Assembly: GCA_019636695.1 (NCBI GenBank)
Contig: JAHBXD010000001.1
Span: 427,661-491,660, forward strand
Reading direction: 5' to 3'
Source of the DNA: Phycisphaeraceae bacterium
GTDB lineage: Bacteria; Planctomycetota; Phycisphaerae; Phycisphaerales; UBA1924
DNA length: 64,000 nt
The notes beneath the pieces are model-generated. The model searched no databases. It was not told the origin of the DNA and worked only from the letters and a program-made list of their open reading frames with translations. Made by a program: the position numbers and the translations under genes. Below, one piece after another: positions 36,827-44,601 of the stretch. Each line of letters opens with the position of its first letter. Position 1 is the first letter of the stretch.

Positions 36827-36927
36827 CAGAAGCGAGTCCGAGAACGAGCGCGGCAGGCGAAGTATCGGGGATTGCCCTCCCGGGGCTAGTCTGGGGTTGG
36901 CATTGGGTTTGCCCTGACCTTTCGTCC

Positions 36928-37905
36928 ATGTCAACTCCCATCGATCCACCCATCACCCACGCCGAGATCCGCCGCTTCGCGGAGGATCGCGTCAACCTCG
37001 ACCGCGAGACCGCGAAGGAGCGGCGCGAGAAGGTTGGCGCGCTGCGCGAGCAGTTGAAGAAATACATGACCGAGCACCCGACTTGCGGCCTCGCCAAGTC
37101 GTACCTGTCCGGCAGCCTCGCCAAGGGCACCGCGCTCAAGACGTGCAGCGATGTCGATGTCGCCCTCTACATCACCTACGACGGCGAGAAAAAGGTTGAC
37201 GCGAAGTTGCTCAACTGGATCGCCGAACGGCTCCGCAAGGCGTACCCGCAGATGTCGGCGGACCAGATCAAGCCCAAGACCTATTCGGTGGGGATCGAGT
37301 ACAAGACCGCCGGGATCGAGATCGACGTGGTGCCCGTGTTCTACGAGGGCGACCCGAAGGACCGGGGCTTGCTGGTCTCGCAGGACGACGGCTCAACGTT
37401 GATGACCAGCATCCCGATGCACTTGGAGTTCATCCGCAAGCGCAAGTCGGCCCAGGACACCCACTTCGTCCAGGTCGTTCGCCTCATCAAGTGGTGGGCC
37501 GCCGAGCAGAAGGCGAAGGATGCGAACTTCCGGTTCAAGTCTTTCATGGTCGAACTGATCTGCGCCCACCTCGCCGACAACGGGCAGGACTTCTCCGATT
37601 ACCGCAAGGGCATGGAGGCGTTTTTCAACTACGTCGTTTCGACCGGGCTCAAGAAGCGGATCGCGTTCAAGGACTACTACCAGCCCAGCGAGTTGCCCGC
37701 GAACTCGACCGGGATTGTGGAGATCTTCGATCCGGTGAACGCCAAGAACAACGTCGCCTCGCAGTACACCGAGAACCACCGTCGATTAATCGTGGATGCC
37801 GCGCAGGACGCGCTCAACGCCCTGATCGAAGCCCACACCTCCTCGACTAAAGCCGACGCCGTAGCCATGTGGCAGGTGGTGTTGGGAACTTCTTTCAGGG
37901 GATAA
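36928..37905 (+). CDS. CBASS CD-NTase (cGAS/DncV-like nucleotidyltransferase)
   Basis: 325 residues. The polymerase-beta-type active site is intact: GS at 62-63 in SGSLAKGT, the DxD pair Asp75/Asp77 in CSDVDVALYI, and the third Asp133 in EIDVVPVFYE. An OAS/cGAS-like helical C-terminal half follows. Such enzymes make cyclic di- or trinucleotides after phage infection. With HORMA, TRIP13 and NucC genes behind it, this one is best compared with CdnC of E. coli MS115-1, which makes a cyclic tri-adenylate; that product is inferred, not seen. No classic Shine-Dalgarno precedes ATG 36928. Confidence 0.9.
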   Translation: MSTPIDPPITHAEIRRFAEDRVNLDRETAKERREKVGALREQLKKYMTEHPTCGLAKSYLSGSLAKGTALKTCSDVDVALYITYDGEKKVDAKLLNWIAERLRKAYPQMSADQIKPKTYSVGIEYKTAGIEIDVVPVFYEGDPKDRGLLVSQDDGSTLMTSIPMHLEFIRKRKSAQDTHFVQVVRLIKWWAAEQKAKDANFRFKSFMVELICAHLADNGQDFSDYRKGMEAFFNYVVSTGLKKRIAFKDYYQPSELPANSTGIVEIFDPVNAKNNVASQYTENHRRLIVDAAQDALNALIEAHTSSTKADAVAMWQVVLGTSFRG

Positions 37906-37908
37906 CGC

Positions 37909-38418
37909 ATGACGCAGAGTTACACGAAGACTTCGACATTCACCGCATCAGATGCGCGCCGCGTGGGCGGAAAGGTGGCAGCAGACCTCCGCCAGATGCA
38001 GATGGCATATGGCAGCCCGACCGATCAAGAGATCGACGACTACTTGGGTGAACTTGTGTCGCTCCTGAGCGACGGTTACTTGGACACCGTGATGTACGGA
38101 TTCAAGAAAGACGGCACATGGCTCTCCGCAACGCTTCGGTACACGGCTCTGTCTCTCGGCACGACGGGCGAAAGCGACCGATCCGGCACGGTCAAACGCG
38201 GAGTCGAAACCGCTGGGGCGTACTTCACGTCCTTCCTTACATACTCGCCGAAGTGGTGGAACCTCAGCGAAGAGGCCCGCGCCCGGTATAAGGCGGGCTT
38301 ACCTATCCAGCGTGTGTCCGGCGAGGAACCGAAAGCACCGGGTGGGTGGATCGAGGACAAATCGTACATCTCGGGTGGGGGCGGCGTTCGCCGGGCCGTG
38401 CTCGGGGGTGTGTCTTGA
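37909..38418 (+). CDS. cap7: CBASS HORMA-domain protein (Cap7-like)
   Basis: 169 residues, starting 3 bp after the CD-NTase stop. The N-terminal TKTSTFTASDARRVGGKVAA and the following helix-strand pattern (VSLLSDGYLDTVMYGFKKDG) match the bacterial HORMA proteins of CBASS operons as I recall them, and the identification is strengthened by its place between a CD-NTase and a TRIP13-like ATPase. In studied systems the HORMA protein senses infection by binding peptides, closes, and activates the CD-NTase. The C-terminal part (after about 140) is Gly-rich and may form the safety-belt region. Confidence 0.82.
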   Translation: MTQSYTKTSTFTASDARRVGGKVAADLRQMQMAYGSPTDQEIDDYLGELVSLLSDGYLDTVMYGFKKDGTWLSATLRYTALSLGTTGESDRSGTVKRGVETAGAYFTSFLTYSPKWWNLSEEARARYKAGLPIQRVSGEEPKAPGGWIEDKSYISGGGGVRRAVLGGVS

Positions 38419-39371
38419 ATCAGGCCGATCTCTTTGAGGATGTGGTCACGCTCCCCGACCCGCGCGGCCAAGCCGACTACGACCGGCTCGTCGGGCTGGA
38501 TGACTACAAGGCCCGACTCGTCAAGGAAACGCTGCTCCTCGTCGATCCCGGACAACTGCGCGACTGGAACAAGAAGCACCACAAGGGCGAACTCGCTGCC
38601 GTGGAGTATTTCCACTCTCGCCCGCCCCTTTTCGTTCTTGCGGGGGATGTGGGAACCGGCAAGACAGCCCTTGCCCGATCGTACGGGAACCAAGTCGCCA
38701 GACTCGCCAAGGTGCGGGTTGAGTTGTTCGCCCTAAGCCTCAACACACGCGGCAGCGGTGCGGTGGGTGAGATGACCCGGCTTATCTCCGGCGCGTTCAA
38801 GCAGGTACGCGAAGCCGTCGGCAGGACGCGTGGCAGCGACGGCAAGGCTGGGCGTGGGATCATTCTCCTGATCGACGAGGCTGATGCGCTCGCCCAGTCG
38901 CGTGAGGCGGCGCAGATGCACCACGAGGATCGCGCAGGGGTCAACGCCCTTATTCGTGGCATCGACGACCTTGCTGCCGAGCGGCTCCCAGTCGCGGTAG
39001 TCATGTGTACGAATCGTTTGGATGCAATCGATCCCGCCGTACGGCGTCGCGCCGCCGCCGTGTTCGAATTTGTTCGCCCCAGCCACGAGCAACGGCTTGT
39101 AGTTTTGAAAGCGGGCCTTGCGGGCAGCGGGTTCAGTGACCGCGACCTAGGGCATCTCGCCGATGCCACGGGCGAGGCGCACGGACGCCACTATGGCTTT
39201 ACCTATTCCGACCTGACCCAGCGGCTCATTCCGACGCTTGTCCTCGATGCCTTCCCCGAGGGGGGGCTTGTCGGAGCGCGGGCGGTTGAGATTGCCAAGG
39301 GCTTGAAGCCCACGCCGCCGTTCCGCGAGCAAATGCCCACCGGCGTGCATGGAGCCCAGCATGGCCGGTAA
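38415..39371 (+). CDS. cap6: CBASS Pch2/TRIP13-like AAA+ ATPase (Cap6-like)
   Basis: 318 residues from a TTG start that overlaps the HORMA stop (TTGA at 38415-38418); no in-frame ATG lies nearby. AAA+ motifs are complete: Walker A GDVGTGKTAL (Lys83), Walker B ILLIDEADAL (Asp154, Glu155), sensor-1 VMCTN (Asn200) and an Arg-finger region AVRRRA. The family remodels HORMA proteins from closed to open, which in CBASS turns signalling off. GTG 38442 is an alternative start. The end overlaps nucC by 11 bp. Confidence 0.9.
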   Translation: MNQADLFEDVVTLPDPRGQADYDRLVGLDDYKARLVKETLLLVDPGQLRDWNKKHHKGELAAVEYFHSRPPLFVLAGDVGTGKTALARSYGNQVARLAKVRVELFALSLNTRGSGAVGEMTRLISGAFKQVREAVGRTRGSDGKAGRGIILLIDEADALAQSREAAQMHHEDRAGVNALIRGIDDLAAERLPVAVVMCTNRLDAIDPAVRRRAAAVFEFVRPSHEQRLVVLKAGLAGSGFSDRDLGHLADATGEAHGRHYGFTYSDLTQRLIPTLVLDAFPEGGLVGARAVEIAKGLKPTPPFREQMPTGVHGAQHGR

Positions 39372-40110
39372 GCCGACCCTCAACGAGTTGTTCCTGGCCC
39401 TGCATGACAGGCTCGCGTGCGAGCTGGGCATCACGCGGCGGACGGTCAAACACAACGCCACGATGGGCGCAGTGTCTGAGGACCAGTGGATCAAGATGCT
39501 CTACGAGCACCTTCCGAAACGCTACAAGGTCAACCGTGCGTTCGTTATCGACTCGAAGGGCGAGTGCAGCAAGCAGATCGACATCGTCGTGCACGACCGG
39601 CAGTATTCGCCCTTCGTGCTGAATTACGGCGGTGCGCTTTACGTGCCCGCCGAGAGCGTCTATGCAGTGTTCGATGTCAAGCAGTGCATGAACGCCGACG
39701 AAATGAAGGACACGGCAGAGAAAGTCGCGAGCGTCCGGGCCTTGCACAGAACGAGCATCGACATTCCCACTGCGAGCGGGGTGCTGAAAGCCAAGCCCCC
39801 TCATTACATCCTCGGGGGCGTGCTGACCGTCGATTGTGATTGGTGCCCGCCGTTTGGTGCGCCCTTTACGTCCGCGATCAACACCACGTCGAAAGAGGGT
39901 CGTTTGGATCTGGGGTGCTGCGCCCAACACGGCGCGTTCGAGGTCAAGTACACGGAGCCCGATTCCGCCGAGATCATCGTCGAGTGTTCCGCGTCGGCGC
40001 TGGCGCTGTTTCTGCTGACATTGATCGATCGGCTCAGAAGTATCGCGACGGTCCCGGCGATCGACATACTTGCATACGCATCTAGCATCGAGCGGAAGAC
40101 GCAGAACTGA
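39361..40110 (+). CDS. nucC: CBASS effector nuclease NucC
   Basis: 249 residues with the restriction-endonuclease-like site Asp74 (SKQIDIVVHD), Asp105 and Lys107 (VFDVKQ), at the same spacing as D73/E104/K106 of E. coli NucC. Long stretches such as DRQYSPF, PAESVYAVF and KVASVR-LHRTS match that protein as I remember it. NucC is a homotrimer that binds a cyclic trinucleotide, pairs into hexamers and cuts double-stranded DNA without specificity, killing the infected cell. The middle catalytic Glu is Asp here. GGAG lies six bases before ATG 39361. Confidence 0.93.
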   Translation: MAGKPTLNELFLALHDRLACELGITRRTVKHNATMGAVSEDQWIKMLYEHLPKRYKVNRAFVIDSKGECSKQIDIVVHDRQYSPFVLNYGGALYVPAESVYAVFDVKQCMNADEMKDTAEKVASVRALHRTSIDIPTASGVLKAKPPHYILGGVLTVDCDWCPPFGAPFTSAINTTSKEGRLDLGCCAQHGAFEVKYTEPDSAEIIVECSASALALFLLTLIDRLRSIATVPAIDILAYASSIERKTQN

Positions 40111-40129
40111 ATCGATCGCCTGAGGATTG

Positions 40130-40146
40130 CCTGCCTAGGCGGCAGG
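40130..40146. repeat. Short hairpin palindrome at the right edge of the CBASS island
   Basis: CCTGCC/GGCAGG with a TAGGC loop, 20 bp after the nucC stop, with an internal GCCTAGGC palindrome. The arms match those of the palindrome at 36810-36826. It may be the operon terminator stem or a member of a dispersed repeat family. Confidence 0.5.
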
Positions 40147-40433
40147 TGGCCCGACCTTCCATCCTCCTCGTGCCACGATCGATGCCGCTTTGGGCATCGA
40201 CGTGCTCCCCCATTATCCCGCACGACGATCCGCCGCCCAAGCCCGGATCGTCGTGGCACATACCCGTTCACCGATCGTCCTCCTCCCGGCCCCAACGGGG
40301 CCGCAGCCTGTAGCCACGGGTGAAGCGACGCAGCGCAGCCGCCGCCGAAGCAAAACCCGTCGATATCCGTGCCCAGGTCAAGGTGGACAATACAGTTGCA
40401 TATCACGCCGGCTTTTCGAACGAGGAACACCGC
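40147..40433. repeat. Non-coding region packed with inverted repeats (REP-like)
   Basis: No credible gene. Inverted repeats seen: TCGATGCC/GGCATCGA (40179-40186/40193-40200), CACGACGATCCG/CGGATCGTCGTG (40221-40232/40244-40255, perfect 12 bp), GTGCCACGA/TCGTGGCAC (40170-40178/40251-40259, mutually exclusive with the former) and CGGCCCC/GGGGCCG (40287-40293/40297-40303). The density resembles REP/BIME-type intergenic repeats; copies elsewhere in the genome would be needed to prove it. Confidence 0.5.
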
Positions 40434-41444
40434 ATGAAGATCGCTTTCTATTCCAGTAAGCCATATGAGAAATCCTTCCTTGAAGCCGCGAACGCCGCAC
40501 ACGAACTCGTTTACCTCGATGCAAGGCTTTCGGGCGCGACGGCCGAACTTGCCCGCGGGATATCCGCAGTGTCGATTTTTGTCGGCGACGACGCCTCAGC
40601 CCCGGTCCTGCGCACGCTCTACGCCAACGGCACGCGGCTGCTGGCCCTACGGTCGGCGGGGTTCAATCACGTCGATGTTGCCGAGGCCGCGCGACTGGGG
40701 ATCACGATCGCGCGCGTGCCTGCGTATTCGCCCTACGCCGTCGCCGAGCATGCCGTTGGGCTTATGCTCACGCTCAACCGTAAGTTCCATCGTGCCTACG
40801 CCCGGGTTCGCGAGCAGAATTTCGCCCTCGACGGCCTGATGGGCTTTGACATGCACGGCAAGACCGCGGGTGTGATCGGCACGGGCAAGATCGGCGAGTC
40901 GGTCTGCGCCATCCTGCGTGGTTTTGGTTGCCGCGTGCTTGCGTTCGACCCTGAGAAGAACCCCGCGTGCGAGGCGCTTGGTGTGCAATACGTTCCGCTC
41001 GTAGAACTTTATGCGATGTCGGATATCGTCACGCTCCATTGCCCGCTCACGCCGGCAACACGCCACCTCATCAACGCCGCGGCGCTCACCGCGATGAAAC
41101 CGGGCGTGATGCTGATCAACACCAGCCGCGGGGCCGTGATCGACACGCGGGCGCTGATCGCGGCCCTGAAGCACGGGCATGTCGGCTCTGTGGGGTTAGA
41201 TGTTTACGAGGAAGAAGGCGATCTGTTTTTCAAGGATCTCTCCGCCGAGGTGATCCAGGACGACGTGTTCGTGCGGTTGCTCACTTTCCCAAACGTGCTC
41301 ATCACCGCCCATCAGGGCTTCTTCACGCGAGAAGCGTGCGAAGCTATCGCGCAGACGACCATGGATAATGTGACGGGATTTGAACGATCGGGGGCCGCCG
41401 GTGTGCCGGAGACCAATCTAGTCTCAACGAAGTTGTTGAAGTAA
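40434..41444 (+). CDS. ldhA: D-lactate dehydrogenase-like 2-hydroxyacid dehydrogenase
   Basis: 336 residues of the D-isomer-specific 2-hydroxyacid dehydrogenase family, closest by eye to LdhA (start MKIAFYSSKPYE, then FNHVDVAEAARLGI). The NAD loop is GVIGTGKIG; the catalytic Arg is in NTSRGAVID, the Glu in LDVYEEEGDLFF and the His in ITAHQGFFT. It reduces pyruvate to D-lactate in known members. AGGA at 40423 precedes ATG 40434. It is a single gene after the inverted-repeat region. Confidence 0.9.
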   Translation: MKIAFYSSKPYEKSFLEAANAAHELVYLDARLSGATAELARGISAVSIFVGDDASAPVLRTLYANGTRLLALRSAGFNHVDVAEAARLGITIARVPAYSPYAVAEHAVGLMLTLNRKFHRAYARVREQNFALDGLMGFDMHGKTAGVIGTGKIGESVCAILRGFGCRVLAFDPEKNPACEALGVQYVPLVELYAMSDIVTLHCPLTPATRHLINAAALTAMKPGVMLINTSRGAVIDTRALIAALKHGHVGSVGLDVYEEEGDLFFKDLSAEVIQDDVFVRLLTFPNVLITAHQGFFTREACEAIAQTTMDNVTGFERSGAAGVPETNLVSTKLLK

Positions 41445-41615
41445 GTGATTGAAAGGCAACGGTGACATTACCCCGGAATCAGGCTGAGACATCGGTTCAG
41501 CGATGTCCAGACGCGATCGCACCGCCCACGTCACGGCGATGCGGAAATCAGCGAAGCGCGGGCCGATCGTCGGCCTCGCTCCACCCACGGGGTCGATTTT
41601 CCTACGCTAGAGGGC

Positions 41616-44399
41616 ATGAACGGACTCCCCTCTCTTGCCTGGCATGCCGTCCCGAGCTCACAGGTTGCTCGCGAAGTTGTCAGCGACGTACGGGTCGGGC
41701 TTACCGCAGCCGAGGCGGCGGCCCGGCTTGCGCTGCACGGGCCGAACACCATCTCGGCCCGGCGTGGCCGGTCGTGGTGGGTTCGTCTGCTCTTGCAGTT
41801 CCACGCTCCGCTGGTCTACATCCTGCTCGTGGCGGGGGCGGTCACGTTCTGGCTTGCGGAGTACACCGACAGCGCTGTGATCCTGGGCGTCGTGCTCGCG
41901 AACGCCATCATCGGATTCGTGCAGGAGCAGAAAGCCGTCGCCGCCATCAACGCCCTTGCCCGATCCATGCGGATTCAAGCAACCGTGCGACGAGAGGGCC
42001 AACGACGCAGGATCGACGCGGCAGAGTTGGTCGTCGGCGATGTCGTGCTGCTCGAGCCGGGAGACAAGGTGCCTGCAGATATACGCCTGCTCGATGGGGC
42101 GATCAGAGATCTGCGGATCGACGAATCAACGCTCACAGGTGAGAGCTCGCCGGTATCGAAAGATCCTGCCTCGCTTCCTGAGTTGACGGTGCTGGCCGAT
42201 CGCCGATGCATGGCTTACGCCGGTTCACTGGTTGTGCGAGGAACGGGCGAGGGGCTTGTGGTTGCGACAGCAAATGCGACCGAGGTCGGTCGCATCAATG
42301 AGATGATCTCGTCTGCTCAAACCATCGCCACCCCGCTGACACGGAAGATCGCGTCTTTCAGCCACATGCTGCTCTGGGTGATCCTTGCCGTGGCTGCGGC
42401 GACGTTTGTTGTCGGGATTCTCCGTGGGAATCCGCCGCAGGAAATGTTTAAAGCCGCTGTCGCGCTCGCAGTGGGCGCGATTCCCGAGGGCCTGCCCGCG
42501 GCCGTGACCATCATGCTCGCGGTTGGGGTTGCCCGCATGGCGAGTAAGAAAGCAATCATCCGGAAACTGCCCGCCGTCGAAGCCCTCGGCTCGACCACTG
42601 TGATTTGCTCTGACAAGACCGGTACGCTGACGCAGAACCAGATGACCGTGCGCGCGGCGTGGTGTGCAGGGGCCGAGTACGAGTTTACAGGTAACGGGTA
42701 TGACCCGGCCGGCGAAGTGCGGGTGGCAGGCTCTTCGAACCCGATAAGTGCCGAAGACCATCCCGCGCTCCTGGAACTGCTTGCCTGCGGTGCGCTCTGC
42801 AACGACGCCGAGCTCGTCGCACGTGATGAACGCTGGGAGATCCACGGCGACCCGACCGAGGCTGCACTGATCGTGGCGGCACGCAAACTCAGCGGTGTCG
42901 ATTTGTCTCGGGAGGCTCTCGCGGCGTGCTTCCCGCGCTTGGACGTCATCCCCTTTGAGTCCGACCGCCAGTACATGGCCACGCTGCACGCGCGCACACC
43001 GAACACCAACGGCGAACCCGAGGGGCAGGTGGTCTATGTCAAAGGCTCGGTCGAACGCGTGCTCGGCATGTGCGAGTCGGCGATTGGTCATCATGGCGAG
43101 AGCATCCCGATTGATCGAACCGCCACGCACGCTGCCGCTACGGCACTCGCGGCCCGCGGCCTGCGGGTTCTGGCCTTTGCTCGCATCGAAGCCGCTGCCG
43201 AAACACGCGAGCTGACCCAGGCGATGATCGAGAATGGGCTGACGTTTCTGGGTGTGCAAGGCATGCTCGACCCGCCCAGGCCGGAGGCTATCGACGCCGT
43301 TGCCGCATGCCAGCGCGCCGGCGTGCGTGTGAAGATGATCACGGGCGATCACGCGCTCACCGCGGCGACGATCGCCGGGATGATCGGGATCGAAGGTGCT
43401 GCCCCGGATTCGGATAGGAGCGGCGAAGCTCAATCTCGCGTGCTCACCGGCGCTGAGATGGCGACGATCCCCGATGCGGATCTACCCGCCGAGGCTGAGG
43501 CTACCGCCGTGTTTGCGCGCATGACACCTGAGCAAAAACTGCGCCTTGTGAAGAGCTTGCAATCTCGAGGGCACATCGTTGCCATGACAGGCGACGGCGA
43601 GAACGACGCCCCCGCGCTGCGTCATGCCGACATCGGCGTGGCCATGGGCATCGCCGGTACCGAGGTAGCCAAGGAAGCGGCGGACATGGTGCTCGCCGAC
43701 GACAATTTCGCGACCATCGAAGCTGCGGTCGAGGAAGGCCGCAATGTCTTCTGCAACCTCACCAAGTTTATCGTCTGGACCCTGCCCACCAACGGGGGGC
43801 AGGCGTCCGTCATTCTTGCAGCCATTCTGATCGGTTGGCCGCTGCCGATCCTGCCTGTGCACGCACTCTACATCAACATGGTCACGGCCATCTTGCTCGG
43901 CATGCCGCTCATTTTCGAGGCCAGAGAGCCGGGCATCATGGCCCGTCCGCCTCGTGATCCCCATCGCCCCTTGCTCACGTTCGAACTATTCATGCGCACC
44001 GGACTGGTATCGATCTTGGTGTGTGTGGGTGCGATGGGCCTATTCCACTGGGAGTTAGACCGTGGCATGTGCGAATCTGCAGCTCGAACCTCCGCAGTCT
44101 CGGTGATCGTGGTCTGCCAGATCTTCTACCTGTTCTCCAGCCGTGCGCTCTTGCGCCCCGCTTGGGCGGTGCCGATTTTCTCGAACATGTGGCTGTGGGC
44201 GGGAATCGTCGCGATGCTTGCCTTGCAATTCGCCTTTGCGCATGTACCGGCCATCAATCGAGTCTTCCACACAGCTCCTCTCGATGCCACCGCATGGGGT
44301 TGCGTGCTCCTCGCTGGTGCGGGGGTGTTGGTCATTGTGGAGTCAGAAAAAGCGATCCGCCGGGCAATGGCAAAGGGAAGGGAAGCCGAGTCGACGTAG
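41616..44399 (+). CDS. Cation-transporting P-type ATPase (P2 type)
   Basis: 927 residues with about ten spans. Motifs: TGES in the actuator domain (STLTGESSPV), PEGLP in the fourth span (VGAIPEGLPAAVTI), the phosphorylated Asp333 in CSDKTGTLTQNQM, KGSVE in the nucleotide-binding domain and GDGENDAPAL at the hinge. PEGLP plus the N-terminal cation-ATPase domain (GLTAAEAAARLALHGPN) puts it with P2A/P2B calcium or related cation pumps, not heavy-metal P1B pumps. The transported ion (Ca, Mn, Na or K) is not resolved. Confidence 0.9.
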   Translation: MNGLPSLAWHAVPSSQVAREVVSDVRVGLTAAEAAARLALHGPNTISARRGRSWWVRLLLQFHAPLVYILLVAGAVTFWLAEYTDSAVILGVVLANAIIGFVQEQKAVAAINALARSMRIQATVRREGQRRRIDAAELVVGDVVLLEPGDKVPADIRLLDGAIRDLRIDESTLTGESSPVSKDPASLPELTVLADRRCMAYAGSLVVRGTGEGLVVATANATEVGRINEMISSAQTIATPLTRKIASFSHMLLWVILAVAAATFVVGILRGNPPQEMFKAAVALAVGAIPEGLPAAVTIMLAVGVARMASKKAIIRKLPAVEALGSTTVICSDKTGTLTQNQMTVRAAWCAGAEYEFTGNGYDPAGEVRVAGSSNPISAEDHPALLELLACGALCNDAELVARDERWEIHGDPTEAALIVAARKLSGVDLSREALAACFPRLDVIPFESDRQYMATLHARTPNTNGEPEGQVVYVKGSVERVLGMCESAIGHHGESIPIDRTATHAAATALAARGLRVLAFARIEAAAETRELTQAMIENGLTFLGVQGMLDPPRPEAIDAVAACQRAGVRVKMITGDHALTAATIAGMIGIEGAAPDSDRSGEAQSRVLTGAEMATIPDADLPAEAEATAVFARMTPEQKLRLVKSLQSRGHIVAMTGDGENDAPALRHADIGVAMGIAGTEVAKEAADMVLADDNFATIEAAVEEGRNVFCNLTKFIVWTLPTNGGQASVILAAILIGWPLPILPVHALYINMVTAILLGMPLIFEAREPGIMARPPRDPHRPLLTFELFMRTGLVSILVCVGAMGLFHWELDRGMCESAARTSAVSVIVVCQIFYLFSSRALLRPAWAVPIFSNMWLWAGIVAMLALQFAFAHVPAINRVFHTAPLDATAWGCVLLAGAGVLVIVESEKAIRRAMAKGREAEST

Positions 44400-44601
44400 A
44401 TGGAGAAGTCTCAGGCACGTTGTTGAGGGGAGGTCTGACGATATCAGACACTCGTATTTTGTCCTACGATCGAGGCAGGCACGGCATCACGCATGTCTCC
44501 TCGCCAATCCGCTCATGTGCACATTGATCGGCTGAACCCCGGGATATCGTGGCAGTTCGCGATTCACTCCCCACACGGTCAATCTGATCTCGTCAGGATA
44601 A

